NCBI RefSeq assembly: GCF_015207425.1
Contig: NZ_JADEWZ010000007.1
Location: 62,001 to 126,000 of the forward strand
Direction: 5' to 3'
Source: Lusitaniella coriacea LEGE 07157
GTDB taxonomy: Bacteria; Cyanobacteriota; Cyanobacteriia; Cyanobacteriales; Spirulinaceae
DNA: 64,000 bases
A program made the position numbers and the translations under genes. The notes under the pieces were generated by a model, which was not told the DNA's origin, searched no databases, and saw only the letters and a program-made list of their open reading frames with translations. Shown here piece by piece: positions 18,553 through 28,000 of this stretch; the first letter of the stretch is position 1, and each line of letters begins with the position of its first letter.

Positions 18553-18927
18553 GCTGCTGTTGTATTCCAATTGTGAATAAGGGTGACGGGGTGAGGAATT
18601 TATCTACTCAGTTTCTCCTTGCGTCATCGAACCGAGTAATCCCTAAGCCGTACTAAAGAGGTTAATGGGACTGTTTCCATCGGTAATCAGAACGCTTTGA
18701 ATGCCTAACCCTTCCAGGATCTGCCTTTAGCAGCACGCGCGAATTTCCCCCTCACGTAGAAATATTAAGCAAGCCTGACAGTGTTTTATTCTCAGTCGTT
18801 AACTTCTGTTGAGATGCGATCGCGATCGCAAAATTTCTGACAACGCCGATTTATCCTAGGTAAAGAAGAGGTTAAGAGAGATTTAACTCTACTTTAAACC
18901 GCCACTGAGAGAAAAAAGAGGTTTGCT
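18553..18927. other. Intergenic region with repeat end and a possible gene relic
   Basis: This 375-bp gap begins with TAAGCTGCTGTTGTATTCC then AATTGTGAATAAGG, similar to the left end of the MITE-like elements at 2116 and 5355, followed by the GGGTGACGGGGTGAGG filler seen in those elements. It also holds a short conserved-looking frame on the minus strand (18643-18726). Nothing else is recognised. Confidence 0.5.
18643..18726 (-). pseudogene. Possible C-terminal gene relic (27 codons)
   Basis: A short minus-strand frame bounded by stops encodes a peptide with LGIQSVLITDGNSPINLF, which looks like the end of a structured protein and not random intergenic DNA. It has no start codon or upstream extension in the same frame. 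I cannot name the family. Low confidence. Confidence 0.2.
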
Positions 18928-19086
18928 ATGACAATTCGCCTTGACCCTAAAACCGCGATCGCTCAAACGTTCCCCATCAAAGTCGTCCCACCGACGAAAA
19001 AACGTTTGGTTGCTCATTGGCTTAGAGATGAGAACAATCAACTTTATTGTCAGTGGGAAACGGAGTATGAAGACCACAGAAAATGA
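18928..19086 (+). CDS. Small conserved hypothetical protein (52 aa)
   Basis: An ATG with a purine-rich upstream stretch (AAAAAAGAGG) opens a 52-codon frame starting MTIRLDPKTAIAQTFPIKV and ending with an aromatic/acidic tail (CQWETEYEDHRK). It has normal codon use and a structured-looking sequence (KRLVAHWLRDENNQLYCQW). I believe similar peptides occur in other cyanobacteria, but cannot verify this here. No function is known. It converges with the rhomboid gene 20 bp downstream. Confidence 0.6.
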   Translation: MTIRLDPKTAIAQTFPIKVVPPTKKRLVAHWLRDENNQLYCQWETEYEDHRK

Positions 19087-19105
19087 TTCTCCGGAAGACA
19101 CTTCT

Positions 19106-20668
19106 TCAATGGCTATTGCTATAACTGACCGCCCACCCCACTCCAAACCCCAAAACCAAACCAGACGTATGGGCGAAAAAACTGACTTGGGGAATCACAA
19201 AATCGAACGCCGTTTGTGAGAGAATAATCAGGAGAATGAGTCGCAACCGTTTTAGGGCCATGCGGCTTCTGTCTAATCTCCACCCCCTGAGCAAAATCGC
19301 GGCTGTTGCGCCGATCGCGCCCATAATAGCAGCAGATGCCCCCACTAGGATCGTATCGGGATCGCCAAAACGCTCGACCCAGAAGGCAAAACCAACCATC
19401 GTCCCAATCCCAGAAATTCCATAAACGCAAAGATAGCGCCAAATCCCTAAATTCAACTCAACAAAGGGACCAAATAGGTAAAGAGCAAACATATTGGCGA
19501 TAAGGTGAATGTAGCCAAAGTGAAGAAAGTTTGCCAAAATAAATCGCCACCACTCCCCATCCCATGCTGCTTCAGGAATCAACGCACCGAGAGAATAGAG
19601 AATTTCTAGGTTTTCGCTGCCTCCAAGATAAATTTCCAGGGCAAAAAATATGAGATTAATCCCAATCAAACTGTAAGTGATGCGGGCTTTTTGGGGTTTC
19701 AGGCTAAAAACTCGACCATAGCGAATATCTTGTCCCCAGGTATCTCTCATTTGAAACAGAAACGTTTGGGATGCGTTGTTGAGAATTCGTGCTGCGAAGG
19801 GAGGAGGATGCGCTAAACGCCAAGAAATTGCGCTTTCCAATAAACCATTATTTTCCTGTGCCAATTTTATAAGTTTTTGACGAGCGGTGCGTTCTTGACC
19901 TGCCGCCATTAATGCCGTTAAGCACCAAAAATCTTGATACGCGCGATCGTAAGATGATAGGGCGCGTTTAAACAGACGAACAACCTCATCCACTTGTCCG
20001 CAAAAGGCGAAAGCAAACATCCGCACCAAATGAAGAGAATTGGAACGATCCCCCTTATCCAAAATTCGTTCGTACTGTTGAATCCGGTGCAAAAGTTCGT
20101 TAATTTGTCCTGTTTCTCCCAAAGAACGCAAATAGTAAAGCAAAAGGTTCAGTTCTTGTTTTAGAACCCTTTGAGGGATAGATTCTTCAATCCAATCCTG
20201 AAGGTCTTGCCACCGTGCATCCATTGCATAAAAAATCGCGATCGCGTGGCGACCAATGGGCTTTGTCTCGGCGTTATAATGCTGCAAATACTGCCACGCC
20301 TCCTCCCGATGTCCTTGCCAAGCGCGTTCTAAGGCACGCAAAATAGGGGGATGTTCCAGCCACCCATCCGCAGGATGCAACCAACGCAAATAAGCGGAAA
20401 TCCGGCTCGCCTTAGCGTATTGTTGTTGATTGATGAGTCGATTAACTTGGGCAAAACCAATGAGGGGAACCAAAACCAAGATACCCCACAATCCTCCCCC
20501 AACAATTGCAGCCCATTCCGGGACAAAATAAACGAGCAGCGCAACGATAGCCAGAATTCCCCCAGAAACCAGAGTCCAACCGCGATAAGACGGGGAGGGA
20601 GTCGCCCGGAGAAAAATCGAGACACAAGAGAGGCAAACTGTCCAAATCAGGAACGTATCGAGATTCAT
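19106..20668 (-). CDS. Rhomboid family intramembrane serine protease with TPR-like N-terminal region
   Basis: About 520 residues from the ATG at 20668. Two N-terminal helices are followed by a soluble helical region of about 250 residues (RISAYLRWLHPADGWLEHP, ALERAWQGHREEAWQYLQHY) resembling tetratricopeptide-type repeats. Six membrane helices follow with the rhomboid signatures: WRFILANFLHFGYIHLIANM, the nucleophile serine in VGASAAIMGAIG (usual GASG here GASA), and the histidine in FFAHTSGLVLGFGVG. It probably cleaves membrane helices of unknown substrates. Confidence 0.88.
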   Translation of the reverse strand: MNLDTFLIWTVCLSCVSIFLRATPSPSYRGWTLVSGGILAIVALLVYFVPEWAAIVGGGLWGILVLVPLIGFAQVNRLINQQQYAKASRISAYLRWLHPADGWLEHPPILRALERAWQGHREEAWQYLQHYNAETKPIGRHAIAIFYAMDARWQDLQDWIEESIPQRVLKQELNLLLYYLRSLGETGQINELLHRIQQYERILDKGDRSNSLHLVRMFAFAFCGQVDEVVRLFKRALSSYDRAYQDFWCLTALMAAGQERTARQKLIKLAQENNGLLESAISWRLAHPPPFAARILNNASQTFLFQMRDTWGQDIRYGRVFSLKPQKARITYSLIGINLIFFALEIYLGGSENLEILYSLGALIPEAAWDGEWWRFILANFLHFGYIHLIANMFALYLFGPFVELNLGIWRYLCVYGISGIGTMVGFAFWVERFGDPDTILVGASAAIMGAIGATAAILLRGWRLDRSRMALKRLRLILLIILSQTAFDFVIPQVSFFAHTSGLVLGFGVGWAVSYSNSH

Positions 20669-20790
20669 CGGGCTAAAACGCAAAGGTTGCGCGGGATTCT
20701 TCTGGTAAAAAACAATACAAAATCGCGATTTTGGTCGGTGTCCAGTGTAGACTATATCCTGCCGATCGCGTACTTAGCGTACCTATAAAG

Positions 20791-21045
20791 ATGAATTCAG
20801 ATCGCCGTCGCGCCTATTGGCGTGCAAACACATCGCTTATTCGCAATCTCCTAATTGTTTGGGGATTTGTTTCCTTGGGATGCAGCATCTTGCTTGTCAA
20901 GCCCTTAAATAACATATTTATCGGAAAACTCCCCTTTGGATTTTGGATGGCACAGCAAGGTTCAATTTACGTTTTTGTCATCCTGATTTTTATCTACGCC
21001 GTCCAAATGGACAAAATTGACCGCAAATATAAGAACCGAGATTAG
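20791..21045 (+). CDS. DUF4212 protein, small subunit of sodium:solute symporter
   Basis: The protein has 84 residues from the ATG at 20791 (MNSDRRRAYWRANTSLI); upstream codons in the frame are not conserved-looking. It has two membrane helices (LLIVWGFVSLGCSILLV, GSIYVFVILIFIYAVQ) and the typical FGFWMAQQGS loop. DUF4212 proteins are encoded directly before SSS-family symporters, as here (79 bp), and are thought to form one transporter with them. Confidence 0.9.
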   Translation: MNSDRRRAYWRANTSLIRNLLIVWGFVSLGCSILLVKPLNNIFIGKLPFGFWMAQQGSIYVFVILIFIYAVQMDKIDRKYKNRD

Positions 21046-21124
21046 TCGAAGCTAGTTTTCATTTTCTCTCCTTCTACCGCCTGCCCTCTGCTTTCAAGTT
21101 GTTTTTATAGAGATATTAAAGATC

Positions 21125-22816
21125 GTGTCAGTTGAAGCCTGGACAACCCTATTCGTTATTCTTTCCTTTATTGGCTACACTTACATTGGTTGGCGATCGC
21201 GCGTTCGCGATAGCAAAGGTTTTTTTATTGCCGACCAAGGTATTCCCGCGATTGCCAATGGTGCCGCAACCGCCGCCGATTGGATGTCCGCCGCTTCGTT
21301 CATCTCGATGGCGGGGTTAATTTCCACCTTGGGATACGACGGTTCAATTTACCTCATGGGATGGACGGGGGGATTTGTTCTTCTCGCCCTGCTTCTCGCC
21401 CCATACTTGCGTAAGTTTGGTAAATATACCGTTCCGGATTTTGTCGGCGATCGCTACTATTCTAACGTCGCCCGTTTAGTCGCCGTCGTCGCCGCAATTT
21501 TCATCTCCCTCACCTATGTCGCCGGACAAATGCGCGGCGTGGGCATTGTCTTCAGTCGCTTTTTGCAGGTGGATGTGGAGACGGGGGTGATTATTGGTAT
21601 GGTGATTGTCGGCTTTTTCGCCGTTTTGGGAGGGATGAAGGGGATTACCTGGACGCAGGTGGCACAATATTCCGTTCTGATTGTCGCTTATTTAATTCCG
21701 GCGTTCGCGATCGCGTGGATTCTCACCGATAATCCCATCCCCCAACTCGCTTTCACCTTCAGCGATATCGTTCCCAAACTCAACCAAATTCAAGTGGATT
21801 TAGGGTTTTCCGAATACACCCAACCCTTCGCCAACAAATCCATGCTCGATGTCCTGTTCATCACCATTGCCCTAATGGTGGGAACCGCAGGACTCCCCCA
21901 CGTTATCGTTCGCTTTTACACCGTTCCCAATCCCCGTGCGGCGCGTTATTCTGCGGGTTGGGCATTACTCTTCATCGCCCTCCTCTACACCACCGCCCCC
22001 TCAATCGCCTCCTTTGCGCGCTACAACCTCATTGACAGCTTGCACAACAAAACCATTGAAGAGGTGCAGCAACTCGACTGGGCAACCAAATGGAAGAATA
22101 CCGAACTCCTCAAATACGAGGATAAAAACGGTAACGGACGCTTAGAGTTAACCCCAGACGAAGAAACCAGCGAAGTCACTATCGATAGGGACATTATCGT
22201 TCTTTCCACCCCGGAAGTCGCCCAACTCTCTCCTCTTGTCATCGCCCTGGTTGCCGCCGGAGGACTTGCTGCCGCCCTTTCCACCGCCTCCGGGTTGTTG
22301 TTGGTGATTTCCAGTTCCATTGCCCACGATGTCTACTACCGCCTGTACAATCCCCAAGCCTCGGAGTCGCAACGGGTGATGGTGGGACGAATTATGGTCG
22401 GTTTTGCCATTGCCATTGCCGGGTATTTTGGGATGTATCCCCCCGGATTTGTCGCTCAGGTGGTGGCGTTCGCCTTTGGTTTGGCAGCGGCGAGTTTCTT
22501 CCCGGTTATACTCCTGGGTATCTTTGATAAGCGTACCAATCGCGAGGGCGCAATATCAGGAATGATCGTCGGTTTGACTTTCACCGCGTTCTATATCATT
22601 GGCGTGAAGTTCTACAATATGCCCACTTGGTTCTTTGATATTTCCCCAGAAGGCATCGGTACTGTGGGAATGATTCTCAATTTCATCGTCACCTTTGTCG
22701 TCTCGCGACTCACCCCACCCCCACCTCTCGAAATTCAAGAAATGGTTGATATGCTGCGTTCTCCCGAAGATGCACCCCCTGCGTTAGGAGATATCGGCGA
22801 AGAACAGCTAGATTAA
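21125..22816 (+). CDS. Sodium:solute symporter, SSS family (acetate-permease-like)
   Basis: The protein has 563 residues from a GTG start. There are about 13 membrane helices with SSS signatures: TAADWMSAASFISMAG, YVAGQMRGVGIVFSRF, GTAGLPHVIVRFYTV, and GGLAAALSTASGLLLVISSSIAHDVYYRL. A hydrophilic insert around 320-350 contains an EF-hand-like DKNGNGRLELTPDEE stretch, which may bind calcium. With the DUF4212 partner it matches the VC_2705 subfamily. The substrate is probably a small carboxylate, but this is unproven. Confidence 0.9.
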   Translation: MSVEAWTTLFVILSFIGYTYIGWRSRVRDSKGFFIADQGIPAIANGAATAADWMSAASFISMAGLISTLGYDGSIYLMGWTGGFVLLALLLAPYLRKFGKYTVPDFVGDRYYSNVARLVAVVAAIFISLTYVAGQMRGVGIVFSRFLQVDVETGVIIGMVIVGFFAVLGGMKGITWTQVAQYSVLIVAYLIPAFAIAWILTDNPIPQLAFTFSDIVPKLNQIQVDLGFSEYTQPFANKSMLDVLFITIALMVGTAGLPHVIVRFYTVPNPRAARYSAGWALLFIALLYTTAPSIASFARYNLIDSLHNKTIEEVQQLDWATKWKNTELLKYEDKNGNGRLELTPDEETSEVTIDRDIIVLSTPEVAQLSPLVIALVAAGGLAAALSTASGLLLVISSSIAHDVYYRLYNPQASESQRVMVGRIMVGFAIAIAGYFGMYPPGFVAQVVAFAFGLAAASFFPVILLGIFDKRTNREGAISGMIVGLTFTAFYIIGVKFYNMPTWFFDISPEGIGTVGMILNFIVTFVVSRLTPPPPLEIQEMVDMLRSPEDAPPALGDIGEEQLD

Positions 22817-22861
22817 AAAAACTAAATCAATGTATCCGCTACCAACCCGGTAATGGATATT

Positions 22862-22884
22862 GTAGGGGCGCAATGCTTGCGCCC
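22862..22884. repeat. 23-bp interspersed palindromic repeat (copy 1)
   Basis: The 23-bp stretch from 22862, beginning GTAGGGGCGCAATGC, is identical in reverse complement to 47224-47246. The core GGGCGCAA...TTGCGCCC is itself palindromic. A related GGGCGGGCAATGCCCGCC follows at about 22918. These are common intergenic hairpins in cyanobacteria. Confidence 0.8.
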
Positions 22885-23045
22885 TATCTATTTTGAGCAT
22901 ATGTAGATATAACGTAGGGCGGGCAATGCCCGCCAATTAAACATTGTGGCGTTTTAAATGGCGCACTCTTAAGTGCGTTGCCCACCCTATGCGATGTCTT
23001 TAGGATTTGGTATTAGAAAAGATGAGGATAATTGGTTGCGATAGC

Positions 23046-23087
23046 AAAAAAAACCAGGATGACCTAACCGATAGGATCGCCCTGGTT
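23046..23087 (-). terminator. Rho-independent terminator of the glycosyltransferase gene
   Basis: On the minus strand, AACCAGG pairs with CCTGGTT across about 22 bases and is followed by a run of eight T. It lies 18 bp after the stop of the glycosyltransferase gene. Confidence 0.8.
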
Positions 23088-23104
23088 CTATAATTACGCG
23101 AGTT

Positions 23105-24433
23105 TTAACTGACTTTTTGAGACGTTGAGATCGCGCGTTTTTTCGTTGCGACCTTTGCTTTACGCTTGCCAAAGAAAAACTCTTGGTGTAATTGCTTAAG
23201 TAACGAGAGGTAGAGTTCGTCTAATTGCATTGCAACGCCATCCCAACTAAAGTGAGATTCTACGCGATCGCGCGCGCCATGACCCAATCGATCGCGCCTG
23301 GTTGGATTGGAGATAATGCGGTTAATTGACGCGGCAAAAGCGACCTCATCTTTAGGGGGTGCGAGAAGTCCGGTTTCTTCGGGAACGACGGTATATTTCA
23401 GTCCGCCAACCTCACTCGCGACGACAGGCGTACCGCTTGCCATTGCTTCAATCGCAACCAAACCAAAAGGTTCGTAGTGACTGGGAACAACGCAAACATC
23501 GGCGGCTGCGTAGTATTGTGCGAGCTGGTCGTGGTCGAGGCGACCCGTGAAGGTCGTACAATCGGTTAATTCCAACTCTTCAACAATACTTTCAATTCGC
23601 GCTCTTTCTTCGCCGTCAGGCTGTCCGGGACGACTTCCCCCAGCGATAATCAACTGAATATTCTCATGGGTGCGAACTTCCGAACGACCGACTGCGCGAA
23701 CTAAGGTTTCAATGCCTTTGCGAGGGTCGAAGCGTCCGGCGTAGAGAACAATTTTAGCATTGGGTTGCAGGTTGAGGGTTTCTCTGGCGATCGCGCGATC
23801 GATATTGCCAAAGCGTTCGATGTCCGTACCGCAAGGAATAACATCAATATTCCCTTTCTGTGAAACAAACGATCGCATATGGTCTTGTTCTTGAGGAGAA
23901 GTGGCAACCACGCGATCGACAGTTTCTAAACAATTTTTCTCGATTTTAAGGCGCGTTTTAGCAATTAAAGGAATGGTTGTTTCTGCTTTATATTTAACTG
24001 CACCTAAAGAGTGATAGGTATGAATGAGTTTCACCAACTGGCGTTTTCTTATTTCCATGCCCACCCAAGAAGAAAGCCAGTAATTGGTGTGAATAATTGG
24101 GTAAATCGTATTGGATTCAGCCTGAAAACGGAAGAAGGCTTCGACAAATTCAGGTAAATGTTTGAAAAGCTCATTTCGTCCGACAAAGGTTTCAGCCCCC
24201 GCAGTGAGGCGAATCGTGCGACATCCGGGACAATGCTCGACAATGGCTTTTTGCTCTGGGGAGGTGCGGCGAGTAAACATATCGACTTGCCAGCCTGTTC
24301 GCGCTAATGCTTCTCCGACTTGTCTGACATAAACATTTTGTCCGCCCGCTTCTTCTTTACCAATTTCTACGGCAGGATCGCCGTGAACAGAAATAAGGGC
24401 AATTTTTCCGCGATTCTTATCTTGAGCAAGCAT
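23105..24433 (-). CDS. Family 4 glycosyltransferase, sucrose-phosphate-synthase-like
   Basis: The protein has 442 residues with a GT-B fold. The N-terminal domain has ISVHGDPAVEIGKEEAGGQNVYVRQ with the glycine-rich donor loop, TNYWLSSWVGMEI and HTYHSLGAVKY. The C-terminal domain has YAGRFDPRKGIETLVRA, RPGQPDGEERARI and the EX7E motif region HYEPFGLVAIEAMASGTPVV. The N-terminal region and length resemble the minimal SpsA-type sucrose-phosphate synthases of heterocystous cyanobacteria, which lack a phosphatase domain. General glycosyltransferase function is sure; the sucrose role is moderate. It has a lysine-rich C-terminal tail. Confidence 0.8.
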   Translation of the reverse strand: MLAQDKNRGKIALISVHGDPAVEIGKEEAGGQNVYVRQVGEALARTGWQVDMFTRRTSPEQKAIVEHCPGCRTIRLTAGAETFVGRNELFKHLPEFVEAFFRFQAESNTIYPIIHTNYWLSSWVGMEIRKRQLVKLIHTYHSLGAVKYKAETTIPLIAKTRLKIEKNCLETVDRVVATSPQEQDHMRSFVSQKGNIDVIPCGTDIERFGNIDRAIARETLNLQPNAKIVLYAGRFDPRKGIETLVRAVGRSEVRTHENIQLIIAGGSRPGQPDGEERARIESIVEELELTDCTTFTGRLDHDQLAQYYAAADVCVVPSHYEPFGLVAIEAMASGTPVVASEVGGLKYTVVPEETGLLAPPKDEVAFAASINRIISNPTRRDRLGHGARDRVESHFSWDGVAMQLDELYLSLLKQLHQEFFFGKRKAKVATKKRAISTSQKVS

Positions 24434-25062
24434 GATTTTGACTGTGAGAAGAGAGGTGATTTGAACTCTATTTTTTAAAAAAAGATTAGCTTGAAAAGTA
24501 ATTTCTTCTTGCTATCAAACAATTGTTGTTTTAAAAGATACAAGAGAAGCTTTTCAAAACTTTACATAATAATAAGCGTATTTTTCTTGTGAGACATCAT
24601 TCCCTGGTCATAAATCTCTAGGGAGATATATTGCGAGCTTATCGCTTCAATAATTATGGCTAATCTGTAAGCAGTCAGCCATCAGCTATCAGGTGTCAGC
24701 AAAAAACTTGCTATTCCTATAGCGTTGACCTTTGGGATATGGAACTTTGCGCGATAGCAAAAGGGAACAGGGAATAGGGAATAGGGAACAGCGCCTGACG
24801 GCAAGGCAGAGGGCAGAGGGCAGGTGGCAGAAGGTTTCTCAATTTCCCCCAGCTTCCCCAGCTCCCCCAGCTCCCCTCTCCCCCCGTCTCCCCGTCTCTC
24901 CGCGTCTCCGCATCTCCGTCACCCCCTCAACGCACAAGACCGAGGTTGACAGACCACTAGGTACGTGCTTCGTGACGGACAAAACAAAGACCCTCTTGGA
25001 GAGATTAGACTGGTACAAGGTCACAAAACCTTTTCTACAAATTTGGTGTCTTGACAGTACCT
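24434..25062. other. Repeat-rich intergenic region, no gene seen
   Basis: This 629-bp gap separates the divergent glycosyltransferase and giant kinase genes. Bases 24668-24768 are an inverted copy of 2371-2471. A GGGAACA/GGGAATA heptamer tract follows, then C-rich filler (CCCCAGCTTCCCCAGCTCC, GTCTCCCCGTCTCTCC) to about 24920. A 126-codon frame here encodes only repeat-derived peptide and is not a gene. The kinase promoter probably lies after 24930. Confidence 0.7.
24668..24768. repeat. About 100-bp interspersed repeat, inverted copy of 2371-2471
   Basis: Read in reverse complement, 2371-2471 matches this block with a single visible mismatch (ACTGGCTA versus ACTTGCTA). Both copies adjoin a GGGAACA heptamer tract at the same end. 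Its proximal part (GTCAGCCATCAGCTATCAG) recurs in fragments at 5644 and 9290. Confidence 0.9.
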
Positions 25063-28000
25063 ATGAGCCAAGACAAAACGCTCGCCATTGCCAACACGAA
25101 AATTGCCTATAAACTTCACGAGAGCGCTCAATGTATCGTGTATCGAGGGTATTGGGAAGCGAAAGAGGAACCCGTCGTCCTCAAAATGTTGAAAAACCCT
25201 TACCCTTCCCCGGAACGCCTTGCTAAGTTTAAGCGGGAATACGAAGTAACTCGCTCCCTTTCTCTTCCGGGGGCGATTGCGGTTTACGCCTTGGAAAGCG
25301 ACAGGCAGCGCCCTGTCATGATTTTAGAAGATTTTGGGGGAGACTCCCTAACGCGCTTGAACGTGGCAGGAAAGCTTGAATTAGAAGCCTTTTTAAAACT
25401 CGCGATCGCGATCGCGGAAATTTTAGGACAAATTCACCGCTCCCACATTATCCACAAAGATATCAATTCAAGCAATATTGTTTGGAATCCTCAGACGGGA
25501 GTTGTCAAAATTATTGATTTTGGAATTTCTACCGTTCTATCTACAGAAAACCCCACCTTTCGCAATCCCAATGTCTTAGAAGGAACGCTGGCGTATATTT
25601 CGCCAGAACAAACGGGACGGATGAATCGAGCCATTGATTATCGCAGCGATTTCTATTCCCTTGGCGTTACATTCTACGAATTGTTAACCGGAGAACTCCC
25701 TTTTCAATCTGAAGATTTGATGGAATTGGTACATTGTCATATTGCGAAAATTCCTCCATCATTAGGGAATAGGGAACAGGGAATAGGGAATAGTGAGAAG
25801 ATTCCGCAAGTGCTGTCCGATATTGTAATGAAATTGATGGCAAAAAATGCGGAGGATCGCTATCAATCCTCAGAGGGAATTGTTGCAGATTTAAAACAGT
25901 GTTTGAATCGACTTGAAACCCACAAAAAAATCGATTTCTTCGTCCTCGCGCAACAAGACTTTTCCGAACGCTTTACTCCCCCACAAAAGTTGTACGGAAG
26001 GGAAAGAGAAATTGAAACTTTATTGGCCGCATTTGAAAGAGTTCAGTCATTGGTCAACAGTCATCAATTATCAGGGAATAGGGAACAGGATATCTCCACG
26101 TCGCTTTCTCCCCATCTCCCAGCTCCCACAGCTCCTACGCCTTCCCAAAGCGAACTCATCTTAGTCACGGGCTATTCAGGGGTGGGAAAGTCTGCTTTAG
26201 TTCGAGAAATTCATAAGCCCATTACAGCAAAAAAAGGAAACTTTATTGCAGGAAAATTCGATCGCTACCAGCGTAATATTCCTTATTTCGCGATCGCGCA
26301 AGCGTTTAATGAATTTTGCGATCGCGTCCTCACAGAAAATGAAGTTACACTAACGCAATGGCAAGAAAAAATTCGCGTGGCGGTTGGAAGCAACGGACAA
26401 GTTTTAATTGAAGTTATTCCCCATTTAGAATGGCTAATTGGCAAACAGCCGGATGTTCCAGTTGTGGGAATTCAAGAGGCTCAAAATCGTTTTAATGTTG
26501 TTTTTCAAAATTTCCTAAAAGCCATTTGTCAGCCCGAACATCCTTTAGTTATTTTTATTGATGACTTGCAATGGGCAGATGGCGCGTCTTTGATGTGGTT
26601 GAAGACGGCTCTTCGAGATCGAGAAATTCAAAATTTATTGGTGATTGGAGCCTATCGAAACAACGAAGTAGACGGGGCGCATCCTCTCACGCTTGCATTA
26701 GAAAGTATCGAACAAAATGGAGGACGATTATCCAAAATTGAACTTGAAAACTTACAAGGTCAAGATGTCAATACTTTAGTTGCTGACACTTTATCTTGTA
26801 CTCCTGTTGATTGCCAAGATTTAACGCACTTGATTTATCAAAAAACTATAGGGAATTCATTCTTTTCGATCGAATTCTTAAAAACACTCCACACAGAAAA
26901 GCTATTAATATTTAATCATAAAAAACGGAAATGGCAATGGGATATTGACGCAATTCAAGAAAAAAGTATCACCAATAATGTTGTCGAACTGATGGCAACA
27001 CAAATCGAGAAATCCCCCCCTGAAACTCAAAAACTTTTGCAACTAGCAGCTTGTATTGGCAGTCCCTTCGATTTACAAACCCTATCGATTATTGCGCAAA
27101 TTCCAAACATCCCGACTCATCTGCGACCTGCTCTAAAATCGGGATTAATTGTTCCCTTAAACGAGCAGTATAAATTGATGGAGGTGGTGGGGGAAGAACT
27201 AGACTTAACCCTCGCCCAATTTAAATTTCAACACGATCGCGTTCAACAAGCTGCTTATGCTCTAATTGAGAAAGAGCGCAAACAATCCCTGCACCTTAAA
27301 ATTGGCGATCTTCTGCTCTCTAATACCTCGAAAGAAGCTCTTGAAGAACGCATTTTTAGAATTGTCAATCAACTCAACGCTGGAATTTCTTCAATTGAAA
27401 ACCCAGAAAAACGGTTGCAATTAGCCCGTCTAAATAGAATTGCGGGGCAAAAAGCGAAAGAAGCCAACGCTTACGAACCTGCCCTTAATTACTTAACCCT
27501 TGCTCTCAAACTCCTTCATGATTCTTCCTGGAAAACTCACTATCCCCTCACCCTTTCCCTTTACGAATCTGCCGCAGAAATCGCCTATCTCAACGGCAAC
27601 TTTAAATTGCAGTACCAACTGACCGCCGTGGTGCGCCAGGAAGCACGAAATATCCTGGATAGGGTAAAAGTTGATGAGTTGGAAATTCAAGCTTACACCG
27701 CTCAAAATCAGCTTAGAGAAGCCGTTAAAACTGCGCTCTTTCTCTCCAAGAAATTGAGAGTCAAATTCACTAAAACGCCGAGTAAAACCGATATTGTCCT
27801 GGAGTTATTAAAAACCAAATGGATACTGCGCGGGAAAACCCCGGCAAAATTAAGCCGCTTGCCAAAAATGACCGATAAAATTGCTCTCGCGGCAATGAGA
27901 ATTATCCCTAGTATGGGTTCTGCGGCTTATGTTGTGGTTCCCGAACTGGTTCCGCTTATTGTATTCAAACTGGTTCAACTTTCGGTGAAATACGGCAATG

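Noticed and set aside
24732-25112. 126-codon plus-strand frame before the giant kinase
   Set aside because: It translates repeat and C-rich filler DNA and runs into the kinase start in another frame.
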